From Blastococcus sp. CCUG 61487 (GTDB taxonomy: Bacteria; Actinomycetota; Actinomycetes; Mycobacteriales; Geodermatophilaceae), in contig NZ_LWUA01000221.1 of NCBI RefSeq assembly GCF_005222955.1, positions 36,361-100,360 on the forward strand: a DNA stretch of 64,000 nucleotides, in the 5' to 3' direction. The notes beneath the pieces are model-generated. The model was given only the letters and a program-made list of their open reading frames with translations, was not told where the DNA came from and did no database searches. A program made the translations under genes and the position numbers. Position 1 is the stretch's first letter. Each line of letters starts with the position of its first letter. Positions 25,046 through 32,600 of this stretch are shown in pieces.

Positions 25046-27741
25046 CGACGGTCCGCGGCTGGGACGCGTGGGGCACGACGGGCAGGGCGCGGCGCGTTCC
25101 CGACGACCTGCTCGACACCGAGGGGGGCGGAGTGCACAGTGCGCTCGTGCCACCGGGAACCCTGCACCAACGGGTGACCGCTGCCCTCGCCAACTGGCGG
25201 CTGGACGACGCCGAGCAGCTGCTCTCCGGCGTCGACGGCGAGCCCTCGCCCTACGAGGCGTCCGAACCGGACCCCGCCGGCGGCGCCCCGGACCTCGGCC
25301 GCGCCTGGGCCGACACCCTGCGCGCCGAGCTGCTCGTCCGCCGGCTGCGGGTCGCCGGGTTCACCCTCGTCGGCGAGCCGGTCTCCACGTCCGGCGCCGA
25401 GGCCGAGCCGGCCCTGGACCTGCACGCCGGTGTCGCCGGCCTCATCGACGGCCACGGCTCGACCGAGCAGCCCGGCGCCGACCACCGCTCCGAGTCGGCC
25501 TCCCGCGCCGCGCTGGCCATCGCCCTGGTCCGGTCGGCCAAGGCCGCCTTCGACGCCACCGACGACGACCTGCAGCGAGCGGCCGGGCTGGCCCGGCACG
25601 CGCGGATCGAGCTGCTCTCCCGGCGGATCGACGCCGCCATGGACGAGGCCGTCGAGGCCGCCAGCCTGCTCGACCCCGCGCTGCCCCCGAGCCGGCTGCT
25701 GGTGGACACCCTCGGCACGCTGGCCGGGGTCCTGGCCGACCTGGAGCTCATGCCGCTCGCGCTGGACTTCCAGCGCCGCGCGCACGAGGCGGCGCGCGCC
25801 GCGGCCGCCGAGCCCGACGCCCTGCAGCCGGCCGACGGCGACCCGGACGTGCTGGTCGCCGGGGCGGCCACCCGGCTCGGCGAGCTGTGCGCCGAACTCG
25901 GCGAGGGGCTGCTCGACGACGGCTCCCCCGACGCCGCGGGCCCGCACTTCGCCGAGGCCCGCGCGCTCGCCGAGGAGGCGCTGCAGCTGCTGCCCCCGGA
26001 CTCCCCGGGCCTGGTGGCGGCCCAGATCGTGCACGGCTGGGCGCTGGTCGGGCTGGGCGAGCACACCGCCGCGATCGGTCAGCTGCGCGCCGCGGTCCGG
26101 ATCACCTCGGCCGTCGACGACCGCACGCAGCGCGCCGCCGCGCAGCTGGCCCTCGGCCGGGCGCTGCGCCGGCAGGGCGACTTCAGCGGCGCCGACGAGC
26201 ACCTGGTCTCCACCCTCCACCTGGCCACCGAGCACGGCCTGCCCCGGCTGCGGCGGGCGGCCCTGCGGGAGCTGTGCACGCTGCACGCCGAGCTCGACGA
26301 CGCCGGCCGGGCGCTGCCCTACCTGCAGACCTACCTGGCCGACGAGCTCGACCGGGTCGACGAGCGGCGCACCCGGTGGGTGGAGCTGTTCGGCCGGCGC
26401 AAGAGCCTGCTGGAGACCGAGCGGGCCGCCGGCCAGCTGCGCCGGCAGGCCTACGAGGACCCGCTGACCCACCTGCCCAACCGCCGGTACGCGGAGGCCC
26501 GACTCGACGGGCTGCTCGCCGGTGGCGGGGTGCCGGCGCTGGCCGTCGTCGACGTCGACAGGTTCAAGTCGATCAACGACGCCATCGGCCACCCGGGGGG
26601 CGACGCCGTGCTCCGGGCGGTGGCGGAGCTGCTCATCGCCGGCGTCCGCGACAGCGACGAGGTGTGCCGGTGGGCCGGTGACGAGTTCGTCGTCCTGCTG
26701 CCCGACACCACCGCCGAGCAGGCCGAACGGGCGCTCGAGCGCACCCGCAGCAAAGTGGCCGGCTACGACTGGGCCTCCCTCGGGCTGGACCAGCCGGTGA
26801 CGATCAGCGTGGGGATCGCCTCGGCGGCCCGCGGGGACGACCGTCGCACGCTGTTCGCTGCCGCCGACGGAGTGCTCTACGACGCCAAGCGCAGCGGCCG
26901 CAACCGCGTGATCCGGCTGTCGGGGGTCACGCAGAAGCGGGCCGCACCCGAGGAGCGGGGCGACGGTACGAGCCGGGAGGACGACGGCTTCGCGCCGCTG
27001 CTCGCCACGGCACCGGCCGCCGCGCCGTCGTCGCCCGCCGAGCCGCCGCTCGGGGTCGACCGGCCGGACGAGCCGCTGCTCGGCCCGCTGCCGCCTGCGC
27101 CGGTACCCGCGGTCCGCGCGGCCGCCGTGGAGCCGGAGGTCGTCTGGGCCACCGGCCGCACGACCGAGCAGGTGCTCGCCCTGGTCCGGGCGGCCCGCAG
27201 CGCCCACCCCGAGCGTCCCGTCCTCGTGCTGCGGGCCGGCGCGGACACGCTGGTCGCCCTGGCCGGCGAGCACGAGGGGTGCACGACCGTCGACGCCGCC
27301 GCGAAGGCCGCCGCCGTCGGGCCGCTGCCCCAGCCCGTCGGGCAGGTGGACGTGCTGTGCGCGGCCGCGCCGGACGCCGGGGTCGCCGCGGAGACCGCCT
27401 TCGTCGTGCGGGTCACCGGCAGCCGCGCGGTACGGCACGACGACGTGGCCGGACCGGCGCTGCGCGCGTTGCTGGCCGACCCCGCCGTCCTCGGCGCGGC
27501 CGACTGCCTGGTCGTCGTCGCCGGGCTGGACGCGGGGGTGACCGCGGCGGTGGCCGAGGCGACCGACGTGCCGGTCGTCGCCGTCCCGACCTCGGCCGGC
27601 CAGCCGCAGTCGCTCGGCGGCCTCGGCGCGCTGATGACGGTCCTCAACTCGACGGTGCCGGGCGTGGCGGTCAGCACCATCGACAGCGGCTACTCCGCCG
27701 GCGTCCTCGCCGCCCGGATCGCCCGCCGCTCGGCCCGCTGA
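25042..27741 (+). CDS. Diguanylate cyclase fused to LarB/CpmA-like domain
   Basis: An 899-residue protein. Residues ~1-465 form a helical TPR-like domain; ~470-626 are a GGDEF domain with Ala-Gly-Asp-Glu-Phe at 545-549 and I-site Arg-Asp-Ser-Asp five residues before; ~627-698 are a Pro/Ala-rich linker; ~699-899 match the LarB/CpmA (PurE-like, AIR-carboxylase) fold, with Val-Val-Val-Ala-Gly-Leu-Asp-Ala-Gly, Val-Ala-Val-Pro-Thr-Ser and Val-Leu-Asn-Ser-Thr-Val-Pro-Gly. LarB makes the nickel-pincer cofactor precursor; its nucleophilic Cys (Asn-Ser-Cys) is Thr871 here, so LarB chemistry is doubtful. No stop separates the domains. ATG 25042 overlaps the previous stop (ATGA); GTG 25132 is an alternative start. 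No larC or larE is nearby. Confidence 0.85.
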   Translation: MTTVRGWDAWGTTGRARRVPDDLLDTEGGGVHSALVPPGTLHQRVTAALANWRLDDAEQLLSGVDGEPSPYEASEPDPAGGAPDLGRAWADTLRAELLVRRLRVAGFTLVGEPVSTSGAEAEPALDLHAGVAGLIDGHGSTEQPGADHRSESASRAALAIALVRSAKAAFDATDDDLQRAAGLARHARIELLSRRIDAAMDEAVEAASLLDPALPPSRLLVDTLGTLAGVLADLELMPLALDFQRRAHEAARAAAAEPDALQPADGDPDVLVAGAATRLGELCAELGEGLLDDGSPDAAGPHFAEARALAEEALQLLPPDSPGLVAAQIVHGWALVGLGEHTAAIGQLRAAVRITSAVDDRTQRAAAQLALGRALRRQGDFSGADEHLVSTLHLATEHGLPRLRRAALRELCTLHAELDDAGRALPYLQTYLADELDRVDERRTRWVELFGRRKSLLETERAAGQLRRQAYEDPLTHLPNRRYAEARLDGLLAGGGVPALAVVDVDRFKSINDAIGHPGGDAVLRAVAELLIAGVRDSDEVCRWAGDEFVVLLPDTTAEQAERALERTRSKVAGYDWASLGLDQPVTISVGIASAARGDDRRTLFAAADGVLYDAKRSGRNRVIRLSGVTQKRAAPEERGDGTSREDDGFAPLLATAPAAAPSSPAEPPLGVDRPDEPLLGPLPPAPVPAVRAAAVEPEVVWATGRTTEQVLALVRAARSAHPERPVLVLRAGADTLVALAGEHEGCTTVDAAAKAAAVGPLPQPVGQVDVLCAAAPDAGVAAETAFVVRVTGSRAVRHDDVAGPALRALLADPAVLGAADCLVVVAGLDAGVTAAVAEATDVPVVAVPTSAGQPQSLGGLGALMTVLNSTVPGVAVSTIDSGYSAGVLAARIARRSAR

Positions 27742-27758
27742 CCCCCGCCCTCCCCGCG

Positions 27759-28397
27759 GTGAGGTCCGGACGGAGGCTGCCGCGGCGGCTCGTGCAGCTC
27801 TACCTGGGCCTGGTGCTCTACGGCGCCTCGATGGCGCTGCTGGTCCGCTCCGGCCTGGGCGTGATGCCGTGGGACGTGCTGCACCAGGGCCTGGCCCGCC
27901 AGATCGGCTGGTCGATGGGGGCGGTGACCATCGCCGTCGGCGCGTTGGTGCTGCTGGCCTGGATCCCGCTGCGCGAGCGCCCGGGCCTGGGCACGGTCAG
28001 CAACGTCCTCGTCATCGGGCTGGTCCTGGACGCGGTGCTGGCGGTGCTCGAGGCGCCGTCCTCCCTCGCCGCGCGGATCGCCTTCGCCGTCGCCGGCGTC
28101 GTCCTCAACGCCGTGGCGACGGCGGCGTACGTGGGGGTGCAGCTCGGCCCCGGACCGCGGGACGGGCTGATGACCGGGCTGGTCCGCCGCACCGGCCGCT
28201 CGGTCCGGCTGGTCCGAACCTCCATCGAGGTCGCCGTCGTCGCGACCGGGTGGCTGCTCGGCGGCACCCTGGGCGTGGCCACCGTCGTCTACGCGCTGGC
28301 CATCGGCCCGCTGGTGCAGGTGCTGCTCCCTCCGCTCACCGTCAGCCCTGCTGCCCGGCCCACTCCGCCAGCCGGCGGTCCTGCTCCTCGGGGCTGA
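27759..28397 (+). CDS. YczE/YitT-like membrane protein
   Basis: A 212-residue integral membrane protein with about five hydrophobic helices. The N-terminal Gly-Leu-Val-Leu-Tyr-Gly-Ala-Ser-Met-Ala and Gly-Val-Met-Pro-Trp-Asp-Val-Leu-His-Gln-Gly-Leu blocks, and Gly-Pro-Arg-Asp-Gly-Leu-Met-Thr, are characteristic of YczE-type proteins of unknown function. The GTG at 27759 lies 17 bp after the cyclase-LarB stop, so co-transcription is likely. Its last 56 bp overlap the convergent PhnB-like gene. Confidence 0.82.
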   Translation: MRSGRRLPRRLVQLYLGLVLYGASMALLVRSGLGVMPWDVLHQGLARQIGWSMGAVTIAVGALVLLAWIPLRERPGLGTVSNVLVIGLVLDAVLAVLEAPSSLAARIAFAVAGVVLNAVATAAYVGVQLGPGPRDGLMTGLVRRTGRSVRLVRTSIEVAVVATGWLLGGTLGVATVVYALAIGPLVQVLLPPLTVSPAARPTPPAGGPAPRG

Positions 28398-28815
28398 CGT
28401 CCTCGACCTTGGTCATGACCGCCCACCGGTGGCCGAACGGGTCGTAGAGGGAGGCGAACCTGTCGCCGGTGACGAAGGTGTCGGGCTCCTCGCGCACCGT
28501 CGCGCCGCGCTCGACCGCCCTCGCGAAGACGGCGTCGACGTCGGCGACGTAGATGCAGGTCGAGGAGCTGACCGCGTCCCGCGAGCGATCCGGGACGACG
28601 AGGCCGTACTCGTCGTTCGGGTCGCCGAGCTGCAGCCGCCCGTCGCCGAAGTCCAGCTCCGCGTGCGGCACCGTGCCGTCCGGCGCATCCATGCGGCTGA
28701 CCAGCGTCGCGCCGAACACGTCCTCGTAGAAGCGGATCGCCTCGGCCGCCGGGGAGCAGACGAGGAACGGGGTCAGGGTCGTGTAGCCCTCGGGCTTCCC
28801 ATGCGTGATCGTCAT
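28342..28815 (-). CDS. PhnB-like VOC family protein
   Basis: A 157-residue VOC-fold protein of the PhnB/3-demethylubiquinone-methyltransferase-like type. The pattern Pro-Phe-Leu-Val-Cys-Ser-Pro-Ala-Ala-Glu-Ala-Ile-Arg-Phe-Tyr starts the first half, and Asp-Pro-Phe-Gly-His-Arg-Trp-Ala-Val ends the second. Such proteins often bind small molecules without a known catalytic role. It starts 26 bp from the divergent AraC-type regulator, which probably shares its control region. The 3' end overlaps the convergent YczE-like gene. Confidence 0.88.
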   Translation of the reverse strand: MTITHGKPEGYTTLTPFLVCSPAAEAIRFYEDVFGATLVSRMDAPDGTVPHAELDFGDGRLQLGDPNDEYGLVVPDRSRDAVSSSTCIYVADVDAVFARAVERGATVREEPDTFVTGDRFASLYDPFGHRWAVMTKVEDVSPEEQDRRLAEWAGQQG

Positions 28816-28829
28816 GTCCCGATGCTCGC

Positions 28830-28835
28830 TAGCCT
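28830..28835 (+). promoter_or_regulatory. Leaderless -10 (TAGCCT)
   Basis: TAGCCT ends 6 nt before the GTG at 28842. The divergent PhnB-like start is only 15 bp away. Confidence 0.5.
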
Positions 28836-28841
28836 GCCGCC

Positions 28842-29720
28842 GTGGCGTCTTGGAAGAACGCGACAGCCGTCGACCGGGCGGCGACCCTGCGCGGTGTCCT
28901 GCGGCCGGACGAGACCGCCGAGCACGCCGGCCTGCGCCGCGACGCCCCGGTCAGCGAGGCGCTCCGGCCGTTCGTCGAGCGGTACTGGTCGGTGCGCTGG
29001 GACCGCACCGGCCGGCCACCGTTCCGGTCGGAGGTGCTCAGCCACCCCAGCGTGAACCTGTCGGTGGAGACCGGCACCGAGCCCCGGTTCGGCTTCACCC
29101 TGCCCGCCGTCCTCCTGCACGGCGTCGTCACCCGGCGGTTCACCGTCGACCTGACCGGCGCCGGGCGGGTGACCGCGGTGAAGTTCCGCCCGGGCGGCTT
29201 CACCGCCCTCACCGGCACCCTGCCGGGGCGGGACACCGTCGAGCCGCTGGGCGACCGGCTGGGGATCTCCGCGGCCCGACTGCTGGCCGACGTCCTGGCA
29301 CCCGAGGACGACGAGGACCGCGCGGCGGCCCTGGACGCCGCCCTCGCGCCGCTCGCCGTCGCACCGCCGGACGCCTACCTCGACCTGCTGGGCCTCGTCG
29401 GCGCGATGATCTCCGACCGGGAGCTGGTGCGCGTCGACCAGGTGGCCGCGCTGGGTGGGCTGAGCGTCCGCTCCCTGCAGCGACTGTTCGCCGGCTACGT
29501 CGGGGTGAGCCCGAAGGCGGTGCTGGCCCGGTACCGCCTGCAGGACGCCGCCGCGGCGATCGACGCCGGGGAGGTCGACGACCTGGCCGGGCTGGCGGCG
29601 TCGCTGGGCTGGTTCGACCAGGCGCACTTCAGCCGCGACTTCCGGACTGTCGTCGGGGTCACTCCCTCGGCCTATCTCCAGCGGGCGCGTCGGGCTCCCG
29701 GGTCCGCAGACCCGCCCTGA
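28842..29720 (+). CDS. AraC-type regulator with DUF6597-like sensor domain
   Basis: A 292-residue regulator. The N-terminal half (Pro-Phe-Val-Glu-Arg-Tyr-Trp-Ser-Val) resembles the DUF6597 sensor found before AraC domains. The C-terminal ~95 residues carry the paired helix-turn-helices: Leu-Ser-Val-Arg-Ser-Leu-Gln-Arg-Leu-Phe, then Trp-Phe-Asp-Gln-Ala-His-Phe-Ser-Arg-Asp-Phe. It diverges from the PhnB-like VOC gene, its probable target. The 3' end overlaps the convergent MFS gene by 62 bp. Confidence 0.88.
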   Translation: MASWKNATAVDRAATLRGVLRPDETAEHAGLRRDAPVSEALRPFVERYWSVRWDRTGRPPFRSEVLSHPSVNLSVETGTEPRFGFTLPAVLLHGVVTRRFTVDLTGAGRVTAVKFRPGGFTALTGTLPGRDTVEPLGDRLGISAARLLADVLAPEDDEDRAAALDAALAPLAVAPPDAYLDLLGLVGAMISDRELVRVDQVAALGGLSVRSLQRLFAGYVGVSPKAVLARYRLQDAAAAIDAGEVDDLAGLAASLGWFDQAHFSRDFRTVVGVTPSAYLQRARRAPGSADPP

Positions 29721-30801
29721 CCACGGGGACGACGGCGAGCACCAGCAGCGCCACCGCCAGCGGCCCGCCCAGCCCCCAGACGGCGAAGACGAGCAGCGAG
29801 GCGAGCTCGATGCCCAGGCCCGCGACGGAGGTGATCGTCGCGCGGTGCCGGCCGGCGATCCCGGCCTGCAGCCTGGCCTCGGCGACGACGAGCACCGCCA
29901 GGTAGAGCGCGTAGGCGATCGCGACCGCGCCGAGCGCCGCCGGCCGGGCCCAGAGCGCCGCCACCGCGAGGAGACCGGCCGCGGCGACCAGCATCCCCAG
30001 CAGCGCGGTGCCGGGGAGCCGGTCGGCCCGCCCACCGAGGGCGGCGCCGGCCGCCCCGGCCAGCGAGATGACCAGGACGGCGAACGGCACGGCGGCGGTG
30101 GGCACGCCCCAGTCGCCGGCCAGCACCGGGAAGTACTCCTCGATCGCGTCCAGACCACCGACCAGCGCGACGGCGAGCACCAGGACCCGCAGCGCCGGCG
30201 AGCGCAGCGCCTCCACCACTCCCTGCCGCAACGGCTCCTCGTCGCCGTCCTCGTCGTCGTCCTCGTCGGCCGCGCGCGGAGCCTCGGGGAAGCGGAGCGC
30301 CAGCGCCGCGGCGGACAGGCAGACGGCGACGCTCACCCAGCCGACCAGCGGATAGCCACCGAGCGCGAACAGCGCGGCGGACGCGAACGCCGTCGGCACC
30401 TGCACGAGGAGCTCGGCGGCGGTCATCCAGCCGTTGACGCGGGCGTAGCTCTCCCCCGCTCCCACAGCGGCCAGCCCGTCGTACACCAGCGCCTCGGCGG
30501 CCCCCGAGACCAACGCCCCGGCGACGCCCCAGAGCACGAAGCCGACCACGAACGCCCACGCCGCCGGCGCCGCCGTCCACACCGCGAAGCCGGCCGCCTG
30601 CAGGATCCCGCCCAGGACGACGACCCCGCGCCGGGACCACCTGTCGGCCAGCACCCCGGCCGGCACCTCGGTGACGAAGGAGGTGATCGACCAGACGGCG
30701 AACAGCAGCGACACCTGGGCGGCGGACAGGCCGGTGTCGAGGAAGAGCAGCGCGTACAGCGGGTACAGCGGCACCAGCTCGGAGAGCGCGGCCCAGCCCA
30801 C
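29659..30801 (-). CDS. MFS transporter, N-terminus uncertain
   Basis: A 380-residue major-facilitator permease with 12 predicted helices in two halves, linked by an acidic central loop (Asp/Glu run near residue 170). Loop 2-3 reads Ala-Asp-Arg-Trp-Ser-Arg-Arg-Gly, the MFS signature. Substrate unknown. The GTG at 30801 is the first available start but lacks a ribosome site and leaves almost no cytoplasmic N-terminus. In the same frame 23 codons upstream, a leaderless ATG is closed after four codons by TGA. The gene may therefore be impaired, or translated by reinitiation. Confidence 0.82.
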   Translation of the reverse strand: MGWAALSELVPLYPLYALLFLDTGLSAAQVSLLFAVWSITSFVTEVPAGVLADRWSRRGVVVLGGILQAAGFAVWTAAPAAWAFVVGFVLWGVAGALVSGAAEALVYDGLAAVGAGESYARVNGWMTAAELLVQVPTAFASAALFALGGYPLVGWVSVAVCLSAAALALRFPEAPRAADEDDDEDGDEEPLRQGVVEALRSPALRVLVLAVALVGGLDAIEEYFPVLAGDWGVPTAAVPFAVLVISLAGAAGAALGGRADRLPGTALLGMLVAAAGLLAVAALWARPAALGAVAIAYALYLAVLVVAEARLQAGIAGRHRATITSVAGLGIELASLLVFAVWGLGGPLAVALLVLAVVPVVRAGLRTREPDAPAGDRPRE

Positions 30802-30855
30802 CGCCAGCCGGGCGAGCGGCCGGGCGGGCGGCGGCAGTGCTGTCGAGGCGGCGGA

Positions 30856-30870
30856 TCAATGTCGGCGCAT
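30856..30870 (-). other. Leaderless four-codon ORF in frame with the MFS gene
   Basis: On the minus strand TACCGT (30883-30878) ends 7 nt before ATG 30870, which reads Met-Arg-Arg-His-stop. The TGA is in frame with the MFS coding sequence. It is either a nonsense change in the original start region or a short leader peptide. Confidence 0.4.
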
Positions 30871-30927
30871 GAGCGGCACGGTAGCGCCGGCGGGCGGGGA
30901 GCGCAGCCGCTTTCCCCAGCGGGGGCT

Positions 30928-31050
30928 ACGCTGCCCGCGAAGGGGAGTAGCCCCCCGTCCGCTGGTCGACATGCTGGCGCGCCCGCTCGCGGGCCGCCCG
31001 GTCAGCGGGTCCGCGCCCGCGCGGATGGGCGAGACCTTCGATCGCAGCGT
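30928..31050 (+). promoter_or_regulatory. yybP-ykoY (Mn2+) riboswitch
   Basis: The hallmark GAAGGGGAGTAG (30939-30950) is followed by GTCGACATGCTGG and by GGGCGAGACCTTCG (31027-31040), the two conserved strands of the yybP-ykoY metal-binding junction. A perfect P1 stem, ACGCTGC (30928-30934) with GCAGCGT (31044-31050), closes it. Known members bind Mn2+ and turn on manganese exporters. Here it precedes a GDT1/UPF0016 gene by 66 nt. A GC-rich segment between P1 and the start codon would be the expression platform. Confidence 0.88.
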
Positions 31051-31116
31051 CCCGCGCTGCCGGTCGGAGGCTGCCCGCACCCGCCCGGTGGTGCCCGAGC
31101 GGAAGTAGGAATTCTC

Positions 31117-31713
31117 GTGGTCCTGTCGGTCGTCGTGGCCGCGTTCGTCCTGGTGCTCCCGGTGGAGCTCCCGGACAAGACGCTGTTCGCCAGCCTGGTG
31201 CTGGCCACCCGATTCCCGCACTGGCCGGTCTTCGTCGGCGTCGGGACGGCGTTCGGGCTGCAGGTCGCCATCGCGGTGACCGCCGGCTCGCTGCTGTCGC
31301 TGCTGCCGGAGGCGCTGGTGAGCGGCGTCGTCGCGGTGCTGTTCCTGGTAGGCGCGGTGATCCTGTGGCGCAGCGCGGACAGCGGGCCCGAGGACGCCGA
31401 CGACACCGCCGAGGGGCGCGAGGGCCACTCCTTCTTCCGCGTGGCGGCCATCTCCTTCGGCGTCCTGTTCGCCGCCGAGTGGGGCGACCTCTCGCAGCTG
31501 GCAACCGCCGGCCTCGCGGCGCGCTACGACGAGCCGCTGTCGGTGTTCGTCGGCGCCTGGGCCGCGCTGCTCGTGGTCTCGGGGCTCGCCGTCTTCCTCG
31601 GCAAGAACCTCGCCGACCGGCTCCCCATCGCGCTCATCCGGCGGGTGGCCGCCGGACTGTTCCTCGTCTTCGCGGCGGTCGCCGTCGTCGAGACCGTCCG
31701 CGCCCTGGTCTGA
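31117..31713 (+). CDS. GDT1/TMEM165 (UPF0016) family Mn2+ exporter
   Basis: A 198-residue membrane protein with six predicted helices in two repeats. Each repeat carries the UPF0016 cation signature: Glu17-Leu-Pro-Asp20-Lys-Thr in the first, and Glu121-Trp-Gly-Asp124-Leu-Ser in the second. Family members move Mn2+ or Ca2+; bacterial members behind a yybP-ykoY riboswitch act as Mn2+ exporters, and that riboswitch lies directly upstream. An acidic loop joins the halves. The GTG at 31117 has AGGA 7 nt upstream. The first motif departs from the usual Glu-x-Gly-Asp by having Pro for Gly. Confidence 0.9.
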   Translation: MVLSVVVAAFVLVLPVELPDKTLFASLVLATRFPHWPVFVGVGTAFGLQVAIAVTAGSLLSLLPEALVSGVVAVLFLVGAVILWRSADSGPEDADDTAEGREGHSFFRVAAISFGVLFAAEWGDLSQLATAGLAARYDEPLSVFVGAWAALLVVSGLAVFLGKNLADRLPIALIRRVAAGLFLVFAAVAVVETVRALV

Positions 31714-31736
31714 GCGGATCACCGGGAACGCTTGAC

Positions 31737-31753
31737 CCTGACGCGACGTCAGG
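31737..31753 (+). promoter_or_regulatory. MerR-type operator with overlapping -35
   Basis: CCTGACG (31737-31743) and CGTCAGG (31747-31753) form a perfect dyad with a 3-bp spacer. TTGACC at 31732-31737 overlaps its left edge as a -35. This arrangement is standard for MerR-family autoregulated promoters. Confidence 0.6.
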
Positions 31754-31790
31754 CTGTTGCCTGGACCGCGTCAGAGGAAGGGAGGACCCG

Positions 31791-32540
31791 GTGAAGGTGG
31801 GAGAGGTCGCCGCGCTGGCCGGCGTCACGGTGCGCACTCTGCACCACTACGACCGGATCGGCCTGCTGTCGCCGTCCGGGCGGACGGCGGCCGGCTACCG
31901 GCAGTACGCGCCGGCCGATCTGGACCGGCTGCACGCGGTGCTGCTCTACCGCGAACTGGGCTTCCCCCTGGAGGAGGTCGCGACGTTGCTGTCCGGCGAC
32001 GTTGATCCCGCCGAGCACCTGCGCCGGCAGCACCGGCTGCTGCGGGACCGGCTGGAGCGGACGCAGGCGATGGTCGCGGCCGTCGAGAAGGAGATGGAGG
32101 CACGGAACATGGGGATCTCGCTGACCCCGGAGGAGCGGTTCGAGGTGTTCGGGGACTGGTTGCCGGAGGAGTACGCGGCCGAGGCCGAGCAGAAGTGGGG
32201 CCAGACCGACGCGTGGGCGCAGTCCCAGCAGCGGACCCGCGCCATGACCAAGGAGGACTGGCTTCGGGTCAAGGCCGAGTCCGACGACGTCGAGGCGCGG
32301 TTCGCCGCGGCGCTGCGCTCCGGTGTCCCGGCGGACTCGGAGCAGGCGATGGACCTCGCCGAGGAGCACCGGCAGCAGATCAGCCGGAACTTCTACGACT
32401 GCTCGGTCGAGATCCACGCGGGTCTCGGGCGGATGTACGTCGAGGACCAGCGCTTCACCGCGTACTACGAGCGGATCGCTCCAGGTCTGGCGCAGTACGT
32501 GAGCACCGCCGTCCAGGCCAACGCCGCCCGCCAGAGCTGA
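31791..32540 (+). CDS. MerR-family regulator with TipAS antibiotic-recognition domain
   Basis: A 249-residue TipA-like regulator. Residues ~1-70 are the MerR winged helix (Val-Gly-Glu-Val-Ala-Ala-Leu-Ala-Gly-Val-Thr-Val-Arg-Thr-Leu-His-His-Tyr). A coiled coil follows to ~110. Residues ~120-245 are the TipAS globin-like domain, which in Streptomyces captures thiopeptide antibiotics. It probably activates its own promoter through the dyad at 31737-31753. No resistance or efflux gene is obviously co-transcribed; the downstream FUSC-type exporter is 60 bp away and is a candidate target. GGAGG precedes the GTG. Confidence 0.92.
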   Translation: MKVGEVAALAGVTVRTLHHYDRIGLLSPSGRTAAGYRQYAPADLDRLHAVLLYRELGFPLEEVATLLSGDVDPAEHLRRQHRLLRDRLERTQAMVAAVEKEMEARNMGISLTPEERFEVFGDWLPEEYAAEAEQKWGQTDAWAQSQQRTRAMTKEDWLRVKAESDDVEARFAAALRSGVPADSEQAMDLAEEHRQQISRNFYDCSVEIHAGLGRMYVEDQRFTAYYERIAPGLAQYVSTAVQANAARQS

Positions 32541-32600
32541 CCGCGAGGGGCCGGACCCCACCGGGATCGTGAGCGGCGCCACCCGTCATGCTCGCGCGGG

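Noticed and set aside
24394..27438. Minus-strand open frame of ~1,000 codons opposite the cyclase-LarB gene
   Set aside because: It has Gly/Arg/Gln-rich composition without any domain. The opposite strand carries clear GGDEF and LarB motifs.
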